Assembly (NCBI GenBank): GCA_003220535.1
Contig: QHSU01000066.1
Coordinates: forward strand, 62,001 to 126,000
Direction: 5' to 3'
Source: Candidatus Rokuibacteriota bacterium
Lineage (GTDB): Bacteria; Methylomirabilota; Methylomirabilia; Rokubacteriales; CSP1-6
DNA length: 64,000 nt
Below are positions 8,743 through 19,561 of this stretch, one piece after another. Position 1 is the first letter of the stretch. Each line of letters opens with the position of its first letter. The notes under the pieces were generated by a model. It was not told the DNA's origin. It did not search any database and saw only the letters and a list, made by a program, of their open reading frames with translations. Position numbers and translations under genes: made by a program.

Positions 8743-9510
8743 TCAGAACTCTCCCGGAAGCATGAACCCGAAGCGCTTCATGATCGGGCGCCCGTCCGGC
8801 CCGTTGACGAACTGGATGAATGCGAGACCGAGCTCCGGTCGCGGACTGCGGCGTACGATGGCGGCCGCCTGGTCGAGCGGCGCGTGCATCGCGGCGTCGA
8901 TGGGCACCCAGTCGACTTCCGGGACGTTGGCGACGGAGAGCGCGACGATACCGGCCTCCGCGGCCCCCGCCTGGACGAACTGCAGGGTGTGCCGGATGTT
9001 TTCGCCGAACACGAGCTTGGGGCGGAGCGCCTCCCAGAGCCCGGCTCTTCTCAGCGCCTGCTCGGCCGCCCGGCCGTATGGCGCGTGGACGGGGTTCGCG
9101 ATCGCCACATGCCGGACCCGCGGATCCAGAAGACTTCGTAGCTCGGTGAGCTTCGGACCGAACGCCCTCGCGGTCGCGAGGACGATGCGCCCTTGCGCGT
9201 ACAGTGTCCGCGTCTCGCGGAGCAGCACGCCCTCGGCGATCAAGTCTTCCACGAACGACTGATCGGCGGCGAAGAAGACGTCGGCCGGCCCTCCCTGGCG
9301 GATCTGGTGGGCGAAGTTCCCGGTCGAGCCGAATACCAGTGCGACGCGTGCGCCAGTCGCCTTTTCGAAGCGCGGCGCGATCTCCTTGAAGGCAAAGGTG
9401 AGGTCGGCCGCAGCGAAGACGGTCAAGGATGGCGGATCAGCGGCGGCGGCCGAGCCGGGCCCGAGGGCGAACCACGCGAGCGCGAGGCCGAGCGACAGGG
9501 AGTGCCGCAT
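8743..9510 (-). CDS. modA: Molybdate-binding periplasmic protein ModA
   Basis: A 255-residue exported binding protein. Residues 1 to about 24 form a Sec signal ([22 protein letters not shown] cleavage region). The mature start [24 protein letters not shown], then [24 protein letters not shown] and [15 protein letters not shown], is the ModA fold with its oxyanion pocket residues. Start is the ATG at 9510; longer in-frame readings lack a signal peptide. It is the only binding protein in an operon with two permeases and two ATPases. Confidence 0.92.
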   Translation of the reverse strand: MRHSLSLGLALAWFALGPGSAAAADPPSLTVFAAADLTFAFKEIAPRFEKATGARVALVFGSTGNFAHQIRQGGPADVFFAADQSFVEDLIAEGVLLRETRTLYAQGRIVLATARAFGPKLTELRSLLDPRVRHVAIANPVHAPYGRAAEQALRRAGLWEALRPKLVFGENIRHTLQFVQAGAAEAGIVALSVANVPEVDWVPIDAAMHAPLDQAAAIVRRSPRPELGLAFIQFVNGPDGRPIMKRFGFMLPGEF

Positions 9511-9566
9511 TGCGCCTCCTATTCTATAGGCAGCGGAGCCCGCGGCGGTGGCGGGCTCCTCGCTGA

Positions 9567-10262
9567 TCAGCGCGGGTGGCGCTGCTGGATCGCGGTCAAC
9601 CCCCAGTTGACGAGGAAGATCAGCACGAGCAGCAGCAGCGACAACGCGATGGCGACGTCGAAGTTGCCCTTGCCGGTCTCGAGCACCATCGCCGTCGTCA
9701 AGGTCCGCGTCTGTCCCTTGATATTGCCGCCGACCATCATGGAGGCGCCGATCTCCGAGATGATGCCGCCGAAGCCGGCCATGACGGCGGCGAGCATCGG
9801 CAGCCGCGCCTCGCGCAGCACCATCCACACCATCTGAGCCCGCGAGGCGCCGAGCGCCAGGAGTTGCAGGCGGAACTCGCGGGGGACCTGCCCGACGGCG
9901 GCGAGCGTGATCCCGGTCACGATGGGCGAGGCGATGAGGGCCTGCGCGATCACGATGGCGGCCGGCGTGTAGAGGATCTCAAGGGCGCCGAACGGGCCGC
10001 TGCGCCAGAGCAGGAGCGTGACGAGGAGCCCGACGACGACGGGCGGCAGGCCCATCCCGGTGTTCACGGCGCTCACGACGAGGCCGCGCCCCGGAAAGCG
10101 CGCCAGCGCGAGCGCGGCGCCGGCCGGGACGCCGAGGGCGAGCGAGATCAGCGTCGCGGTCCCCGAGACCTGGAGCGAGAGCCAGAGAATCTCCCAGATC
10201 TCTCCGTCGGCGCCGACGATGAGCGCGAGCGCCTGACGGAAGCCGCTCCACACGAGGTCCAT
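9567..10262 (-). CDS. tupB: Tungstate-type ABC transporter permease (TupB-like)
   Basis: A 231-residue inner-membrane permease with about five helices. The segment NTGMGLPPVVVGLLVTLLLW and the EAA-loop region (LLALGASRAQMVWMVLREA) followed by GFGGIISEIGASMMVGGNIKG are characteristic of TupB/WtpB permeases rather than ModB. No TupA-like binding protein lies beside it. It is the first gene of the operon and runs divergently from the thiol peroxidase gene, with only 41 bp between. Confidence 0.85.
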   Translation of the reverse strand: MDLVWSGFRQALALIVGADGEIWEILWLSLQVSGTATLISLALGVPAGAALALARFPGRGLVVSAVNTGMGLPPVVVGLLVTLLLWRSGPFGALEILYTPAAIVIAQALIASPIVTGITLAAVGQVPREFRLQLLALGASRAQMVWMVLREARLPMLAAVMAGFGGIISEIGASMMVGGNIKGQTRTLTTAMVLETGKGNFDVAIALSLLLLVLIFLVNWGLTAIQQRHPR

Positions 10263-10303
10263 CGGTCGACGAGTGTACTAGAATCTCTCTGGGAGGATTC
10301 CCC

Positions 10304-10834
10304 ATGGCTGACGATCGGAAAGGTGCTGTCACGCTCCGCGGCAACCCCATCACGCTCGGCGGGCCCGAGGTCAAGGCCGGGCAGAACGCACCCGACTTCA
10401 CCGCGCTCGACAATGGGCTGAAGCCCGTGAAGCTGAGCGAGGCGAAGGGGAAGGTCATCATCCTGAGCTCGGTGCCGTCGCTCGACACGCCCACCTGCGA
10501 CACCGAGACACGACGCTTCAACCAGGAGGCGGCGAAGCTAGGCGCCGACGTCGAGATCTGGACGATCAGCCGCGATCTGCCGTTCGCGCAGAAGCGCTGG
10601 TGCGGGGCCGCGGGGGTCACGAGCGTGAAGACGCTCTCCGACTTCCGCGAGCGCGCCTTCGGTCCCGCCTACGGCGTCGAGATCAAGGATGGTCCGATCG
10701 CCGGGCTCACCGCGCGCGCGGTCTTCGTGGTCGGCAAGGACGGCAAGGTGAAGCACGTCGAGTACGTGAAGGAGATCGGATCCGAGCCGAACTACGACGC
10801 GGCGCTGGCCGCGGCGAAGTCGGCGGCGAGCTGA
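10304..10834 (+). CDS. tpx: Thiol peroxidase (atypical 2-Cys peroxiredoxin)
   Basis: A 176-residue peroxiredoxin reducing H2O2 and lipid hydroperoxides with thioredoxin. The peroxidatic Cys65 is in VPSLDTPTCDTETRRF and the resolving Cys100 in FAQKRWCGAAG, the Tpx spacing. The N-terminus (VTLRGNPITLGGPEVKAGQN) is also typical. A GGGAGGA ribosome site sits just before the ATG at 10304. It is a single gene, divergent from the Mo/W operon and convergent with the cytochrome c gene that ends 6 bp away. Confidence 0.95.
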   Translation: MADDRKGAVTLRGNPITLGGPEVKAGQNAPDFTALDNGLKPVKLSEAKGKVIILSSVPSLDTPTCDTETRRFNQEAAKLGADVEIWTISRDLPFAQKRWCGAAGVTSVKTLSDFRERAFGPAYGVEIKDGPIAGLTARAVFVVGKDGKVKHVEYVKEIGSEPNYDAALAAAKSAAS

Positions 10835-10840
10835 GCAGCC

Positions 10841-11809
10841 TCAGGTTCCGGTCGCTCGCTCGAAGACGACGGTCACCGGTTTCGCGAAGCGGCCCTTGGC
10901 GGACGCCATCACCTGCATCGCCGCCGGGCCGATCGACAGCGTGATCGTGTGTGCGCCCTCCGGCAGGGCCACGTTGACGCCGTAGTGGAACCCTTGGCCG
11001 CCGACCATCGGTGAGAGCTTCACCGCGCGCGCGGGCTTGCCGGCGCCGCGGATCGTCGCGGTCACGGGCAGGTAGGGAACCGTCTCGCCGGTCGTGCGAT
11101 CGCTGACGAAGACCATCAGGTGGCCGGGCGCGGCGGCCGGCGCGCCGTGGCCGCCATGCCCGCCGTGATCGGCGCCGTGGCCGGCGGCCCCCCGGTATTC
11201 GAGCCGCACCGCGTAGTCGCCCGCCGTCTTCTCGACCGACGCGGGCTCATGCGCGTGGCCGCCGGCCGTCAGGCTCTTGAGAAACGCCACGAGGTCGACG
11301 AGCTGCGTGACGCTCAGGCTGTCGGCGTACGTCGGCATGATCGACTTCCCGTCCGGTCCCGTGTAGCCGGGACCGTCCAGGATCACCGCGTTCGGGGACA
11401 GGATCGATTCGGCGAAGTACTCCGCTGGGTGCTGGCCCCCCATGCCGGTCAGCTCGGGGCCGACGTTCTTCGCGTCACCGCCCGTCTTGGGGAAGCTCTC
11501 GCCCTGGATCGCATGGCACTTGGAGCATTCCAGCTCGGCGAAGACCTGCCTTCCCTTCGCCGGATCGCCAACCGGCAGCGCGAACTTCCACCCCCGCGGC
11601 ACGCCGCCCGTCTGGTGCAGCTCCTCCATCGTGACCTTCCTCGCCGCCTCCGGAGGCGTCGTCGTCGTGCCGGACGTGGTCGCAGCGGGAAACGTCGTCC
11701 CATGTCCCTGATGCTGAGCCCAGGCACCGGCTGCTGACACGGCGAGCACCGCAAGACCGATACATGCTCCGCCGACGATCGCCCGTACCCCATGCCGATT
11801 GTTGGTCAT
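10841..11809 (-). CDS. Exported cytochrome c fused to a P19/Tp34-like domain
   Basis: A 322-residue periplasmic protein with a Sec signal (about residues 1-31, ending AGAWAQ). A class I cytochrome c domain follows, with ECSKCHAIQGE for heme attachment and SIMPTYADSLS giving the likely axial Met. Then comes a His/Gly linker (AGHGADHGGHGGHG) and a C-terminal beta domain (MVFVSDRTTGETVPYLPVT, GFHYGVNVALPEGAHTITL) that resembles the P19/Tp34 iron-binding periplasmic family. The heme domain is clear. The C-terminal assignment is by pattern only. The His-rich linker could bind metal. It is followed by the convergent tpx gene, and a 42-bp inverted repeat lies just upstream of its start. Confidence 0.72.
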   Translation of the reverse strand: MTNNRHGVRAIVGGACIGLAVLAVSAAGAWAQHQGHGTTFPAATTSGTTTTPPEAARKVTMEELHQTGGVPRGWKFALPVGDPAKGRQVFAELECSKCHAIQGESFPKTGGDAKNVGPELTGMGGQHPAEYFAESILSPNAVILDGPGYTGPDGKSIMPTYADSLSVTQLVDLVAFLKSLTAGGHAHEPASVEKTAGDYAVRLEYRGAAGHGADHGGHGGHGAPAAAPGHLMVFVSDRTTGETVPYLPVTATIRGAGKPARAVKLSPMVGGQGFHYGVNVALPEGAHTITLSIGPAAMQVMASAKGRFAKPVTVVFERATGT

Positions 11810-11856
11810 GAGCCACCTCGATAAGGAACCGCCCGACGCATCACCATAACCGGGAA

Positions 11857-12001
11857 CGGGCGGCGGGGCGGAGGCTGGCGGGGCGCCCACCGCGCCCCGT
11901 GTAGTCAGGCTCGTCTGCATGCAATGCGAACGGCTCGCCGTCACGCCCCGAGTGCCGTCGGGGCGCGGTGGGCGCCCCGCCAGCCTCCGCCCCGCCGCCC
12001 G
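11857..12001. repeat. 42-bp perfect inverted repeat, palindromic element A
   Basis: Left arm 11857-11898 and right arm 11960-12001 are exact reverse complements over 42 bases, separated by 61 bases. Arms begin CGGGCGGCGGGGCGGAGG. The element fills most of the gap between the stop of the aldehyde dehydrogenase gene (12010) and the start of the cytochrome gene (11809), both on the minus strand. No U-run follows, so a simple intrinsic terminator is not supported. Confidence 0.9.
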
Positions 12002-12009
12002 GCTCCCGC

Positions 12010-13455
12010 CTACGAGAGATCGACCCAGACGGATTTCGTCTCCGTATAGTGCTCGAGACCCGCCGACCCCATTTCGCGACCAAACCCCGATTCCTTGAAC
12101 CCACCGAACGGCAGCGCCGCGTCGAAGAGGTTGTAGGCGTTGACCCACACCGTGCCGGCCCGGATCGCGCGCGCCGCCTTGAGCGCCTTCGCGACGTCGC
12201 GCGTCCACACGGCGGCGGCGAGCCCGTAGGTCGTCGCGTTGCCCTCGGCGATCCCGTCGTCGATGGACTTGAACGGGATCACGGAGAGGACGGGGCCGAA
12301 GATCTCCTCGCGGGCGATCTTCATTCGATTGGTGACGCCGTCGAAGATCGTGGGCTCGACGAAGTAGCCCTTGCCCGAGCCGACGTTCGCGCGGCCGCCA
12401 CCCGCGACGAGCCGGGCACCTTCCTTCTTGCCCGCGTCGATGTAGCCGAGCACCGTCTCCATCTGCTGTTTCGACACGACGGGCCCCATGCGCGTCGCCT
12501 TGTCCATCGGGTCGCCGACCTTGAGGCCCTTGACGCGCTCGGTGAGCTTCGACACGAACTCGTCGTGGATCTTGTCCTCGAGGAACAGGCGCGAGCCGGC
12601 GGCGCAGACCTCGCCTTTGTTGTAGAAGATGCCGGTGAGCGCGCCCTTCACCGCCGCCTCCATGTCGGCGTCGGCGAAGACGATATTCGGCGACTTGCCC
12701 CCGAGCTCGAGCGACAGCCGCTTGAGCGTGCCCGCGGCCTCGCGCATGATCCCCTTGCCCACTTCGGTCGAGCCCGTGAAGGCGATCTTGTCGACGCGCG
12801 GGTCGCGCACCATCGCCATCCCGACCTGCCCGCCGGGGCCGGTCACGACGTTGAACACGCCCTCGGGCAGGCCCGCTTCCTGGGTGAGCTCGGCGAACTT
12901 GAGCGCGGTGAGCGGCGTCAGCGACGCGGGCTTGAGCACGACCGTGTTGCCGGCGGCCAGCGCCGGGGCGATCTTCCACGACGAGAGCAGGAACGGGAAG
13001 TTCCAGGGCACGATCGCGCCGACCACGCCGAGGGGCTGGCGCAGGGTGAAGGTGAACGCGTTCTCGCGCAGGCCGAGCGTCTCACCGTGGATCTTGGTGG
13101 CCCAGCCCGCGTAGTACCGGAAGACCTCCGCGGCGAACGGGATCTCGACCTTCCCGGAGTCGAAGAGCGTCTTGCCCGTGTTCAGGCTCTCGAGCCGGGC
13201 CATCTCGTCGAGGTTCTGCATGATCAGGTCGCCGAGCTTCCACACGATCCGCCCGCGGTCGGCCGCGCTCATCCGCGGCCACGGACCCGAGTCGAACGCC
13301 TTACGGGCCGCCGCGACGGCGAGCTCGACGTCGCGCTCGTCGCCGCGGCCGACCTGCGCGCTCGCCTCCTCGGTTGCAGGGTTGATCGTGGCGTACGTGG
13401 CGCCCGAGACCGGCGGACGCCAGCTCCCGGCGATGAAAAGCTGTTCGGTGTTCAT
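12010..13455 (-). CDS. NAD(P)-dependent aldehyde dehydrogenase
   Basis: A 481-residue soluble aldehyde dehydrogenase oxidising an aldehyde to its acid. The cofactor-site segment VGAIVPWNFPFLLSSWKIAPAL, the catalytic-base segment LSLELGGKSPNIVF and the nucleophile segment NKGEVCAAGSRLFLED are intact, as is the C-terminal PFGGFKESGFGREMG. Length and motif order match the betaine/phenylacetaldehyde-type group, but the substrate cannot be assigned. Upstream and on the same strand is the glycosyltransferase gene, 19 bp away. Confidence 0.93.
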   Translation of the reverse strand: MNTEQLFIAGSWRPPVSGATYATINPATEEASAQVGRGDERDVELAVAAARKAFDSGPWPRMSAADRGRIVWKLGDLIMQNLDEMARLESLNTGKTLFDSGKVEIPFAAEVFRYYAGWATKIHGETLGLRENAFTFTLRQPLGVVGAIVPWNFPFLLSSWKIAPALAAGNTVVLKPASLTPLTALKFAELTQEAGLPEGVFNVVTGPGGQVGMAMVRDPRVDKIAFTGSTEVGKGIMREAAGTLKRLSLELGGKSPNIVFADADMEAAVKGALTGIFYNKGEVCAAGSRLFLEDKIHDEFVSKLTERVKGLKVGDPMDKATRMGPVVSKQQMETVLGYIDAGKKEGARLVAGGGRANVGSGKGYFVEPTIFDGVTNRMKIAREEIFGPVLSVIPFKSIDDGIAEGNATTYGLAAAVWTRDVAKALKAARAIRAGTVWVNAYNLFDAALPFGGFKESGFGREMGSAGLEHYTETKSVWVDLS

Positions 13456-13474
13456 GGCGTGACTCCCTCGGAGG

Positions 13475-15091
13475 CTATGGACGGTTGGGGACGGTGGCGC
13501 GAAACGCGAGGACGGCGATCGGACGGAATGCGAGGCGGTCGCGCATCACGACGGTGAAGCCATCGGCGGCTTGCAGCGTCGTGAGCGTGCGGTCGGTGAC
13601 GATGGCGACGGCCGGCGCGGCGCCCCGCACGACCTCGCGCAGGTTGACGTCGGTCAACGCCGGCACGACGGGGCGCCTGAGATAGAACGCGAGCGGCATG
13701 TCGGCCAGCCCGAGCGTCGCGACGATCGGCGACTCGCGAAGGAGTGGCTTCATCCGCTCGTGGAGCCCCACATAGTCGTAGGCCGCGTTCCGGCGCTCGA
13801 GCTCCCAGTGGTAGCCCCACATGACCAGCACGGCGCAGCCGACCCACGCCGCCGCGAACGCGCGCGGGAGGCGCCAGTTGCGGGTGCCCGAGATCAAGGC
13901 GACGACGACCGTGACCACTGTCACGACGAGCACGACGGCCTGCGTGACGTAGGCCGGCCAGAGCATCGCGATCTCGTTGACCGCGTTCCGCCTGAAGAAC
14001 GCTCCCGCCAGCGCCGCCGCGACGAGCACGGCGCCGACCGCCGCGCACACCCGCCACGGGATCGCCAGGACCCCGCGCCGGCTCAGAGCGCTCGACGCCC
14101 ACCAGCCGACCAGCAGGGCGACGGGCGGCACGAGCGGCAAGTAATAGCGGAAGCGCTGCTGCTGCGACAACGCGATAGCGACGAACATCGTCGCCGACGA
14201 CACGACGAGGAGAAAGACCGCGTCCCGCTCGACGCCGCGACTGCGGAGTCGCCGGGTGGCCTCGACGAGCACGATCGGCACCACGAACACCCACGGAAAG
14301 AGGATCCCGAAGGCGTTCTGGATGGGCTCGGCCACCATCCCCGGACGTAGCTCCTGCGGGAGGTACCAGAAGAGTTGGTTCTGGACGACCGCCTGGCGGA
14401 GGCCGTCGGCGTGCCGGGCGAGCCGGAGCAGCGGCCAGGGCGCGACGATCGCCGCGAGAAGTGGCAGCCCGAGCGGCAGATTCAACGCGCGCCAGTGCCC
14501 GGCGCCGCGGCCGACGGCCGCCCAGACGACCGCCACGATCAGCGGCAGGAAGCCCCCCGGGCCTTTGGCCCAGAACGCGAGCCCGACGAAGGCGTAGAAG
14601 CCGAGCCACGCCCGCGGCGCGCCCTCGGCCATCCGCCAGTGCATCCAGAGGCTCGCGGTGATGAAGAGCGTCATCAGCATGTCGGGCATCGGCAGCCGCC
14701 CGTGCAGGAAGAACCCTTGCGTGGTGATCGCGATCAGGGCCGCGTACTTGCCCGCGGCCGCGCCGAACATCTCGCGGCCGAGGCCGAAGATGACGAGCGC
14801 CGTGGCGAACGCGGCGAGCGCCGAGGGGATCACCGCGGTGAACTGCGTCACGTAGCCGAGCGGCCACGACACCAGCGTGATGAGCCATGCCAGGAGGAGC
14901 GGCTTGTTGTGGTACACGGTTCCGTTGAGGGCCGGGAAGAGCCAGTCGCTCCGCGTCAGGATGTCCTGCGCCAGGAGGGGGAACCGCGCCTCGTCGTTGC
15001 TCGTGAGGATGCGACGCCCCAGATCCACTCCGACCATCACCGCCGCGCCACCGACGACCCAGAGCAGCGCGCGCCGGTCCCGCCCGATCAC
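13475..15091 (-). CDS. GT39/ArnT-type membrane glycosyltransferase
   Basis: A 538-residue polytopic membrane protein with about ten or more helices. The first periplasmic loop has the acidic motif LTSNDEARFPLLAQDIL followed by YHNKPLLLAWLITL, the signature of the PMT/ArnT superfamily that moves sugars from polyprenyl phosphate donors to lipid A or proteins outside the membrane. The GTG start at 15091 overlaps the stop of the deacylase gene. Acceptor and sugar are unknown. Confidence 0.85.
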   Translation of the reverse strand: MIGRDRRALLWVVGGAAVMVGVDLGRRILTSNDEARFPLLAQDILTRSDWLFPALNGTVYHNKPLLLAWLITLVSWPLGYVTQFTAVIPSALAAFATALVIFGLGREMFGAAAGKYAALIAITTQGFFLHGRLPMPDMLMTLFITASLWMHWRMAEGAPRAWLGFYAFVGLAFWAKGPGGFLPLIVAVVWAAVGRGAGHWRALNLPLGLPLLAAIVAPWPLLRLARHADGLRQAVVQNQLFWYLPQELRPGMVAEPIQNAFGILFPWVFVVPIVLVEATRRLRSRGVERDAVFLLVVSSATMFVAIALSQQQRFRYYLPLVPPVALLVGWWASSALSRRGVLAIPWRVCAAVGAVLVAAALAGAFFRRNAVNEIAMLWPAYVTQAVVLVVTVVTVVVALISGTRNWRLPRAFAAAWVGCAVLVMWGYHWELERRNAAYDYVGLHERMKPLLRESPIVATLGLADMPLAFYLRRPVVPALTDVNLREVVRGAAPAVAIVTDRTLTTLQAADGFTVVMRDRLAFRPIAVLAFRATVPNRP

Positions 15092-16686
15092 GGCGTGAGG
15101 ACGCGCCCCGTGCCGGAGGGCTTCATGCGGCCGCCGTCCACGACGACGGCGCCATTGATGACGACGTAGGGGATGCCCCTCGGGTAGCGATGGGGATCGG
15201 CGAAGGTCGACTCGTCCTTGACGGTCCGGGGATCGAAGATCGCGAGGTCGGCGGCGTGGCCCTCACGCACGAGCCCCCGGTCCCGCAGGCGAAGCCGCGC
15301 GGCGCACATCCCCGTCATTTTATGGACGGCCGTCTCCAGCGGAAACATCTTTTGATCACGGGCGTACTCGCCGAGGATGCGCGGGAACGTGCCGTACGTG
15401 CGCGGATGGGGTTTGCCCGGACGGTCGCCGTCCCCCTCGTAGAGCGGGATCGAGTCGGAGCCGATCATGAGCAGGGGATGCGCCAGCACCTTGGCCACGT
15501 TCTCGATGCTCTGCGAGAAGCTGACCATGCCGATCGTGCACTGCTCGTCGAGCAGGAGGTTCATCAGCGTCTCGGCGGGCGCCAGACCCGACTGGCGGGC
15601 GATCTGGGCGAGGCTGAGACCTTCCAGCTCGCGCCGGCGGCAGGTGGCGATGAAGACCTGGTCGAATCCGATCCCGCCCTGCGAGACCGTGCCCCAGCGC
15701 TCGCCGTCGATCAGGCACTCCTCGGCGATGCGCCGCCGCATCGCGCGGTCGGCGAGCCGTTCGAGGAGCTTCGCCGTTCCCCCGTCGTGAGCCCAGGCGG
15801 GCATCATGTTGTCGAGCTTCGTGCTGCCGGCGTTGTACGGATAGACATCGCCTGACACGTCCACACCGCGCGCGCGGGCCGTCTCGAGCAGGCGCAGCGC
15901 CGCGTCGATCTTCGGCCAGTTCTCGCGGCCGGAGGCCTTCACGTGCGAGACCTGCACGCCTACGCCCGCCTCCTCGCCGATGCGGATCGCCTCGTTGATG
16001 GAGTCGAGGACCATCGAGGACTCGCCGCGGATATGGGAAAAGTAGTAGCCGCCTCGCGGGGCCATCGCCTTGGCCAGCGCGATCAATTCGTCGGTGTCGG
16101 AATAGGCACTGGGCGCGTAGACGAGGCCCGTCGAGAAGCCGAACGCGCCGGCGTCCATCGCCTCGCCGAGCAGCCGCTGCATCGCTCGCACGTCGTCGGC
16201 GTCGGCCGGCCGCGCCTCGAATCCCATGGCGGCGATGCGCAAGGCGCCGTGGCCGACGAAGTGCGCGACGTTGACGGAGGGGCGGATCGAGCGGAGCGCG
16301 TCGAGGTACTGCGCGAACGTCTCCCAGCGCAAGTCGAGGCTGGCGCCGATGCCGCCCGCCCAGCCCCGGACGATCTCGCGCTGGTCGGCGCGCAACGGCG
16401 CCTGCGAGAACGAGCACATCCCGACGACTTCGGTCGTCACGCCCTGGCGGACTTTCGACTCCGCCGACGGACAACCGAAGTAGAAGAGATCGGAGTGGGA
16501 GTGCATGTCGATGAACCCGGGCGCCACCGCGTGTCCGGTCGCGTCGATCACGCGGGTCGCCTCGCCGGCCAGGTGCCGGCCGATGGCGACGATCCGATCG
16601 CCTTCGACGGCGACGTCCGCCGGCCGGGCGGGCGCGCCCGTCCCGTCGATCAGTGAGCCGTTCCGGACCAGGAGCGACCAGGCCAC
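15088..16686 (-). CDS. N-acyl-D-amino-acid deacylase (D-aminoacylase family amidohydrolase)
   Basis: A 532-residue metal-dependent amidohydrolase. Sequence cues are VAPGFIDMHSHSD (metal His pair, about residue 60), the early-strand SFSQAP/GHGALR region, GAFGFSTGLVYAPSAYSDTDELIALA, SHIRGES, QVSHVKASG and the late metal Asp in MIGSDSIPLY, all as in D-aminoacylase/dihydroorotase-like enzymes. Likely removes acyl groups from N-acyl-D-amino acids. Translationally coupled to the GT39 gene and 3 bp downstream of the first cyclophilin gene. Confidence 0.9.
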   Translation of the reverse strand: MAWSLLVRNGSLIDGTGAPARPADVAVEGDRIVAIGRHLAGEATRVIDATGHAVAPGFIDMHSHSDLFYFGCPSAESKVRQGVTTEVVGMCSFSQAPLRADQREIVRGWAGGIGASLDLRWETFAQYLDALRSIRPSVNVAHFVGHGALRIAAMGFEARPADADDVRAMQRLLGEAMDAGAFGFSTGLVYAPSAYSDTDELIALAKAMAPRGGYYFSHIRGESSMVLDSINEAIRIGEEAGVGVQVSHVKASGRENWPKIDAALRLLETARARGVDVSGDVYPYNAGSTKLDNMMPAWAHDGGTAKLLERLADRAMRRRIAEECLIDGERWGTVSQGGIGFDQVFIATCRRRELEGLSLAQIARQSGLAPAETLMNLLLDEQCTIGMVSFSQSIENVAKVLAHPLLMIGSDSIPLYEGDGDRPGKPHPRTYGTFPRILGEYARDQKMFPLETAVHKMTGMCAARLRLRDRGLVREGHAADLAIFDPRTVKDESTFADPHRYPRGIPYVVINGAVVVDGGRMKPSGTGRVLTP

Positions 16687-16689
16687 CGG

Positions 16690-17124
16690 CTATTCTTCCG
16701 TGATCGTCACCGACGTCATCCGGTCGCCTTGCTTGATACGGTCGACGAGCTCCATGCCAGACACCACATGGCCGAACACCGTGTACTGGCCGTCGAGGTG
16801 CGGCGTCGACCCGTAGCAGATGTAGAACTGGCTGCCGGCCGAGTCCGGGTCCTGGCTGCGCGCCATCGCCATCGTCCCCCGCACGTGCTTCTGCTTGTTG
16901 AACTCCGCCTTGATCTGGTAGCCGGGACCGCCCGTGCCGTTGCCCTTCGGGCAGCCGCCCTGCACCACGAAGTCCGGCACGACCCGATGGAACGTGAGCC
17001 CGTTGTAGAAGCCCTTCTTCGCGAGCGTGACGAAGTTCTCGACGGTCTTCGGCGCGTCCGCCGGGTAGAATTCCATCCGGATCTCGCCGCCCTTCTCGAG
17101 CGTGATGACGCCTGTCTGCTTCAC
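16690..17124 (-). CDS. Cytoplasmic cyclophilin-type peptidyl-prolyl isomerase
   Basis: A 144-residue cyclophilin without a signal peptide. FHRVVPDFVVQGG contains the catalytic Arg and Gln; AMARSQDPDSAGSQFYICYG and LDGQYTVFGHVVSGMELVD complete the fold. It catalyses proline cis-trans isomerisation during folding. It lies 10 bp downstream of a second, exported cyclophilin, and the two look like a tandem duplication followed by relocation of one copy to the periplasm. Confidence 0.95.
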   Translation of the reverse strand: MKQTGVITLEKGGEIRMEFYPADAPKTVENFVTLAKKGFYNGLTFHRVVPDFVVQGGCPKGNGTGGPGYQIKAEFNKQKHVRGTMAMARSQDPDSAGSQFYICYGSTPHLDGQYTVFGHVVSGMELVDRIKQGDRMTSVTITEE

Positions 17125-17134
17125 CGAAGTCTCC

Positions 17135-17665
17135 TCAGTTGACCTTGATCGACTTCACGCGGTCGCCGACCTTGATCGTGTCGACGACCTCCATGCCGTT
17201 GACCACCCGGCCGAACGCGGTGTACTGGCCGTTGAGATGCTCGGCTGCGCCGAGCATGATGTAGAACTGGCTGCCCGCCGAGTCGGGATCGCTCTTCCGC
17301 GCCATCCCGAGCAGGCCGCGGTCGAACTTCCGCTTGTTGAACTCGGCCTTGATCGTGTACCCCGGGCCGCCCGTCCCCATGTTCGGATGATCCAGCGGGA
17401 GCGTCTTCGACTGCGGGTCGCCGAGCTGGACGACGAACCCCGGCTCGACGCGGTGGAAGCGCTGACCGTCGTAGAACCCCGACCGCGCGAGCTTCAGGAA
17501 GTTCTCGACGTGCCTCGGCGCGTCGGCCGGGAAGAACTCGAGGGTGATCTCGCCGCCTTTCTCGAGCGTGATCACGGCCGTCGGCGACTTGGCGGCCGGT
17601 TTGTCCTGAGCCAGCACTGGCGCGGCCACGACGAGGGCCGCGACGAGGGCGAGCAGACGATTCAT
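17135..17665 (-). CDS. Exported cyclophilin-type peptidyl-prolyl isomerase
   Basis: A 176-residue cyclophilin with a Sec signal (MNRLLALVAALVVAAPVLAQ). The mature domain keeps RFHRVEPGFVVQLGDP, GMARKSDPDSAGSQFYIMLG and LNGQYTAFGRVVNGMEVVD. Relative to its neighbour it has a short insertion (SKTLPLDHPNMG) before GTGGPGY. Predicted periplasmic foldase. Divergent from typA. Confidence 0.94.
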   Translation of the reverse strand: MNRLLALVAALVVAAPVLAQDKPAAKSPTAVITLEKGGEITLEFFPADAPRHVENFLKLARSGFYDGQRFHRVEPGFVVQLGDPQSKTLPLDHPNMGTGGPGYTIKAEFNKRKFDRGLLGMARKSDPDSAGSQFYIMLGAAEHLNGQYTAFGRVVNGMEVVDTIKVGDRVKSIKVN

Positions 17666-17761
17666 GCGGACGACCTCCGGAGAGTGATGAGAGCGTCATT
17701 ATACATGCTCGGACGGCCGAGGCGGTCAGTCCGACGTGATAGGGCGTGATAGGATGGAGCG

Positions 17762-19561
<1,800 letters not shown>

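Noticed and set aside
11857-12001. Intrinsic terminator
   Set aside because: The stem is far too long and no T-run follows on either strand.
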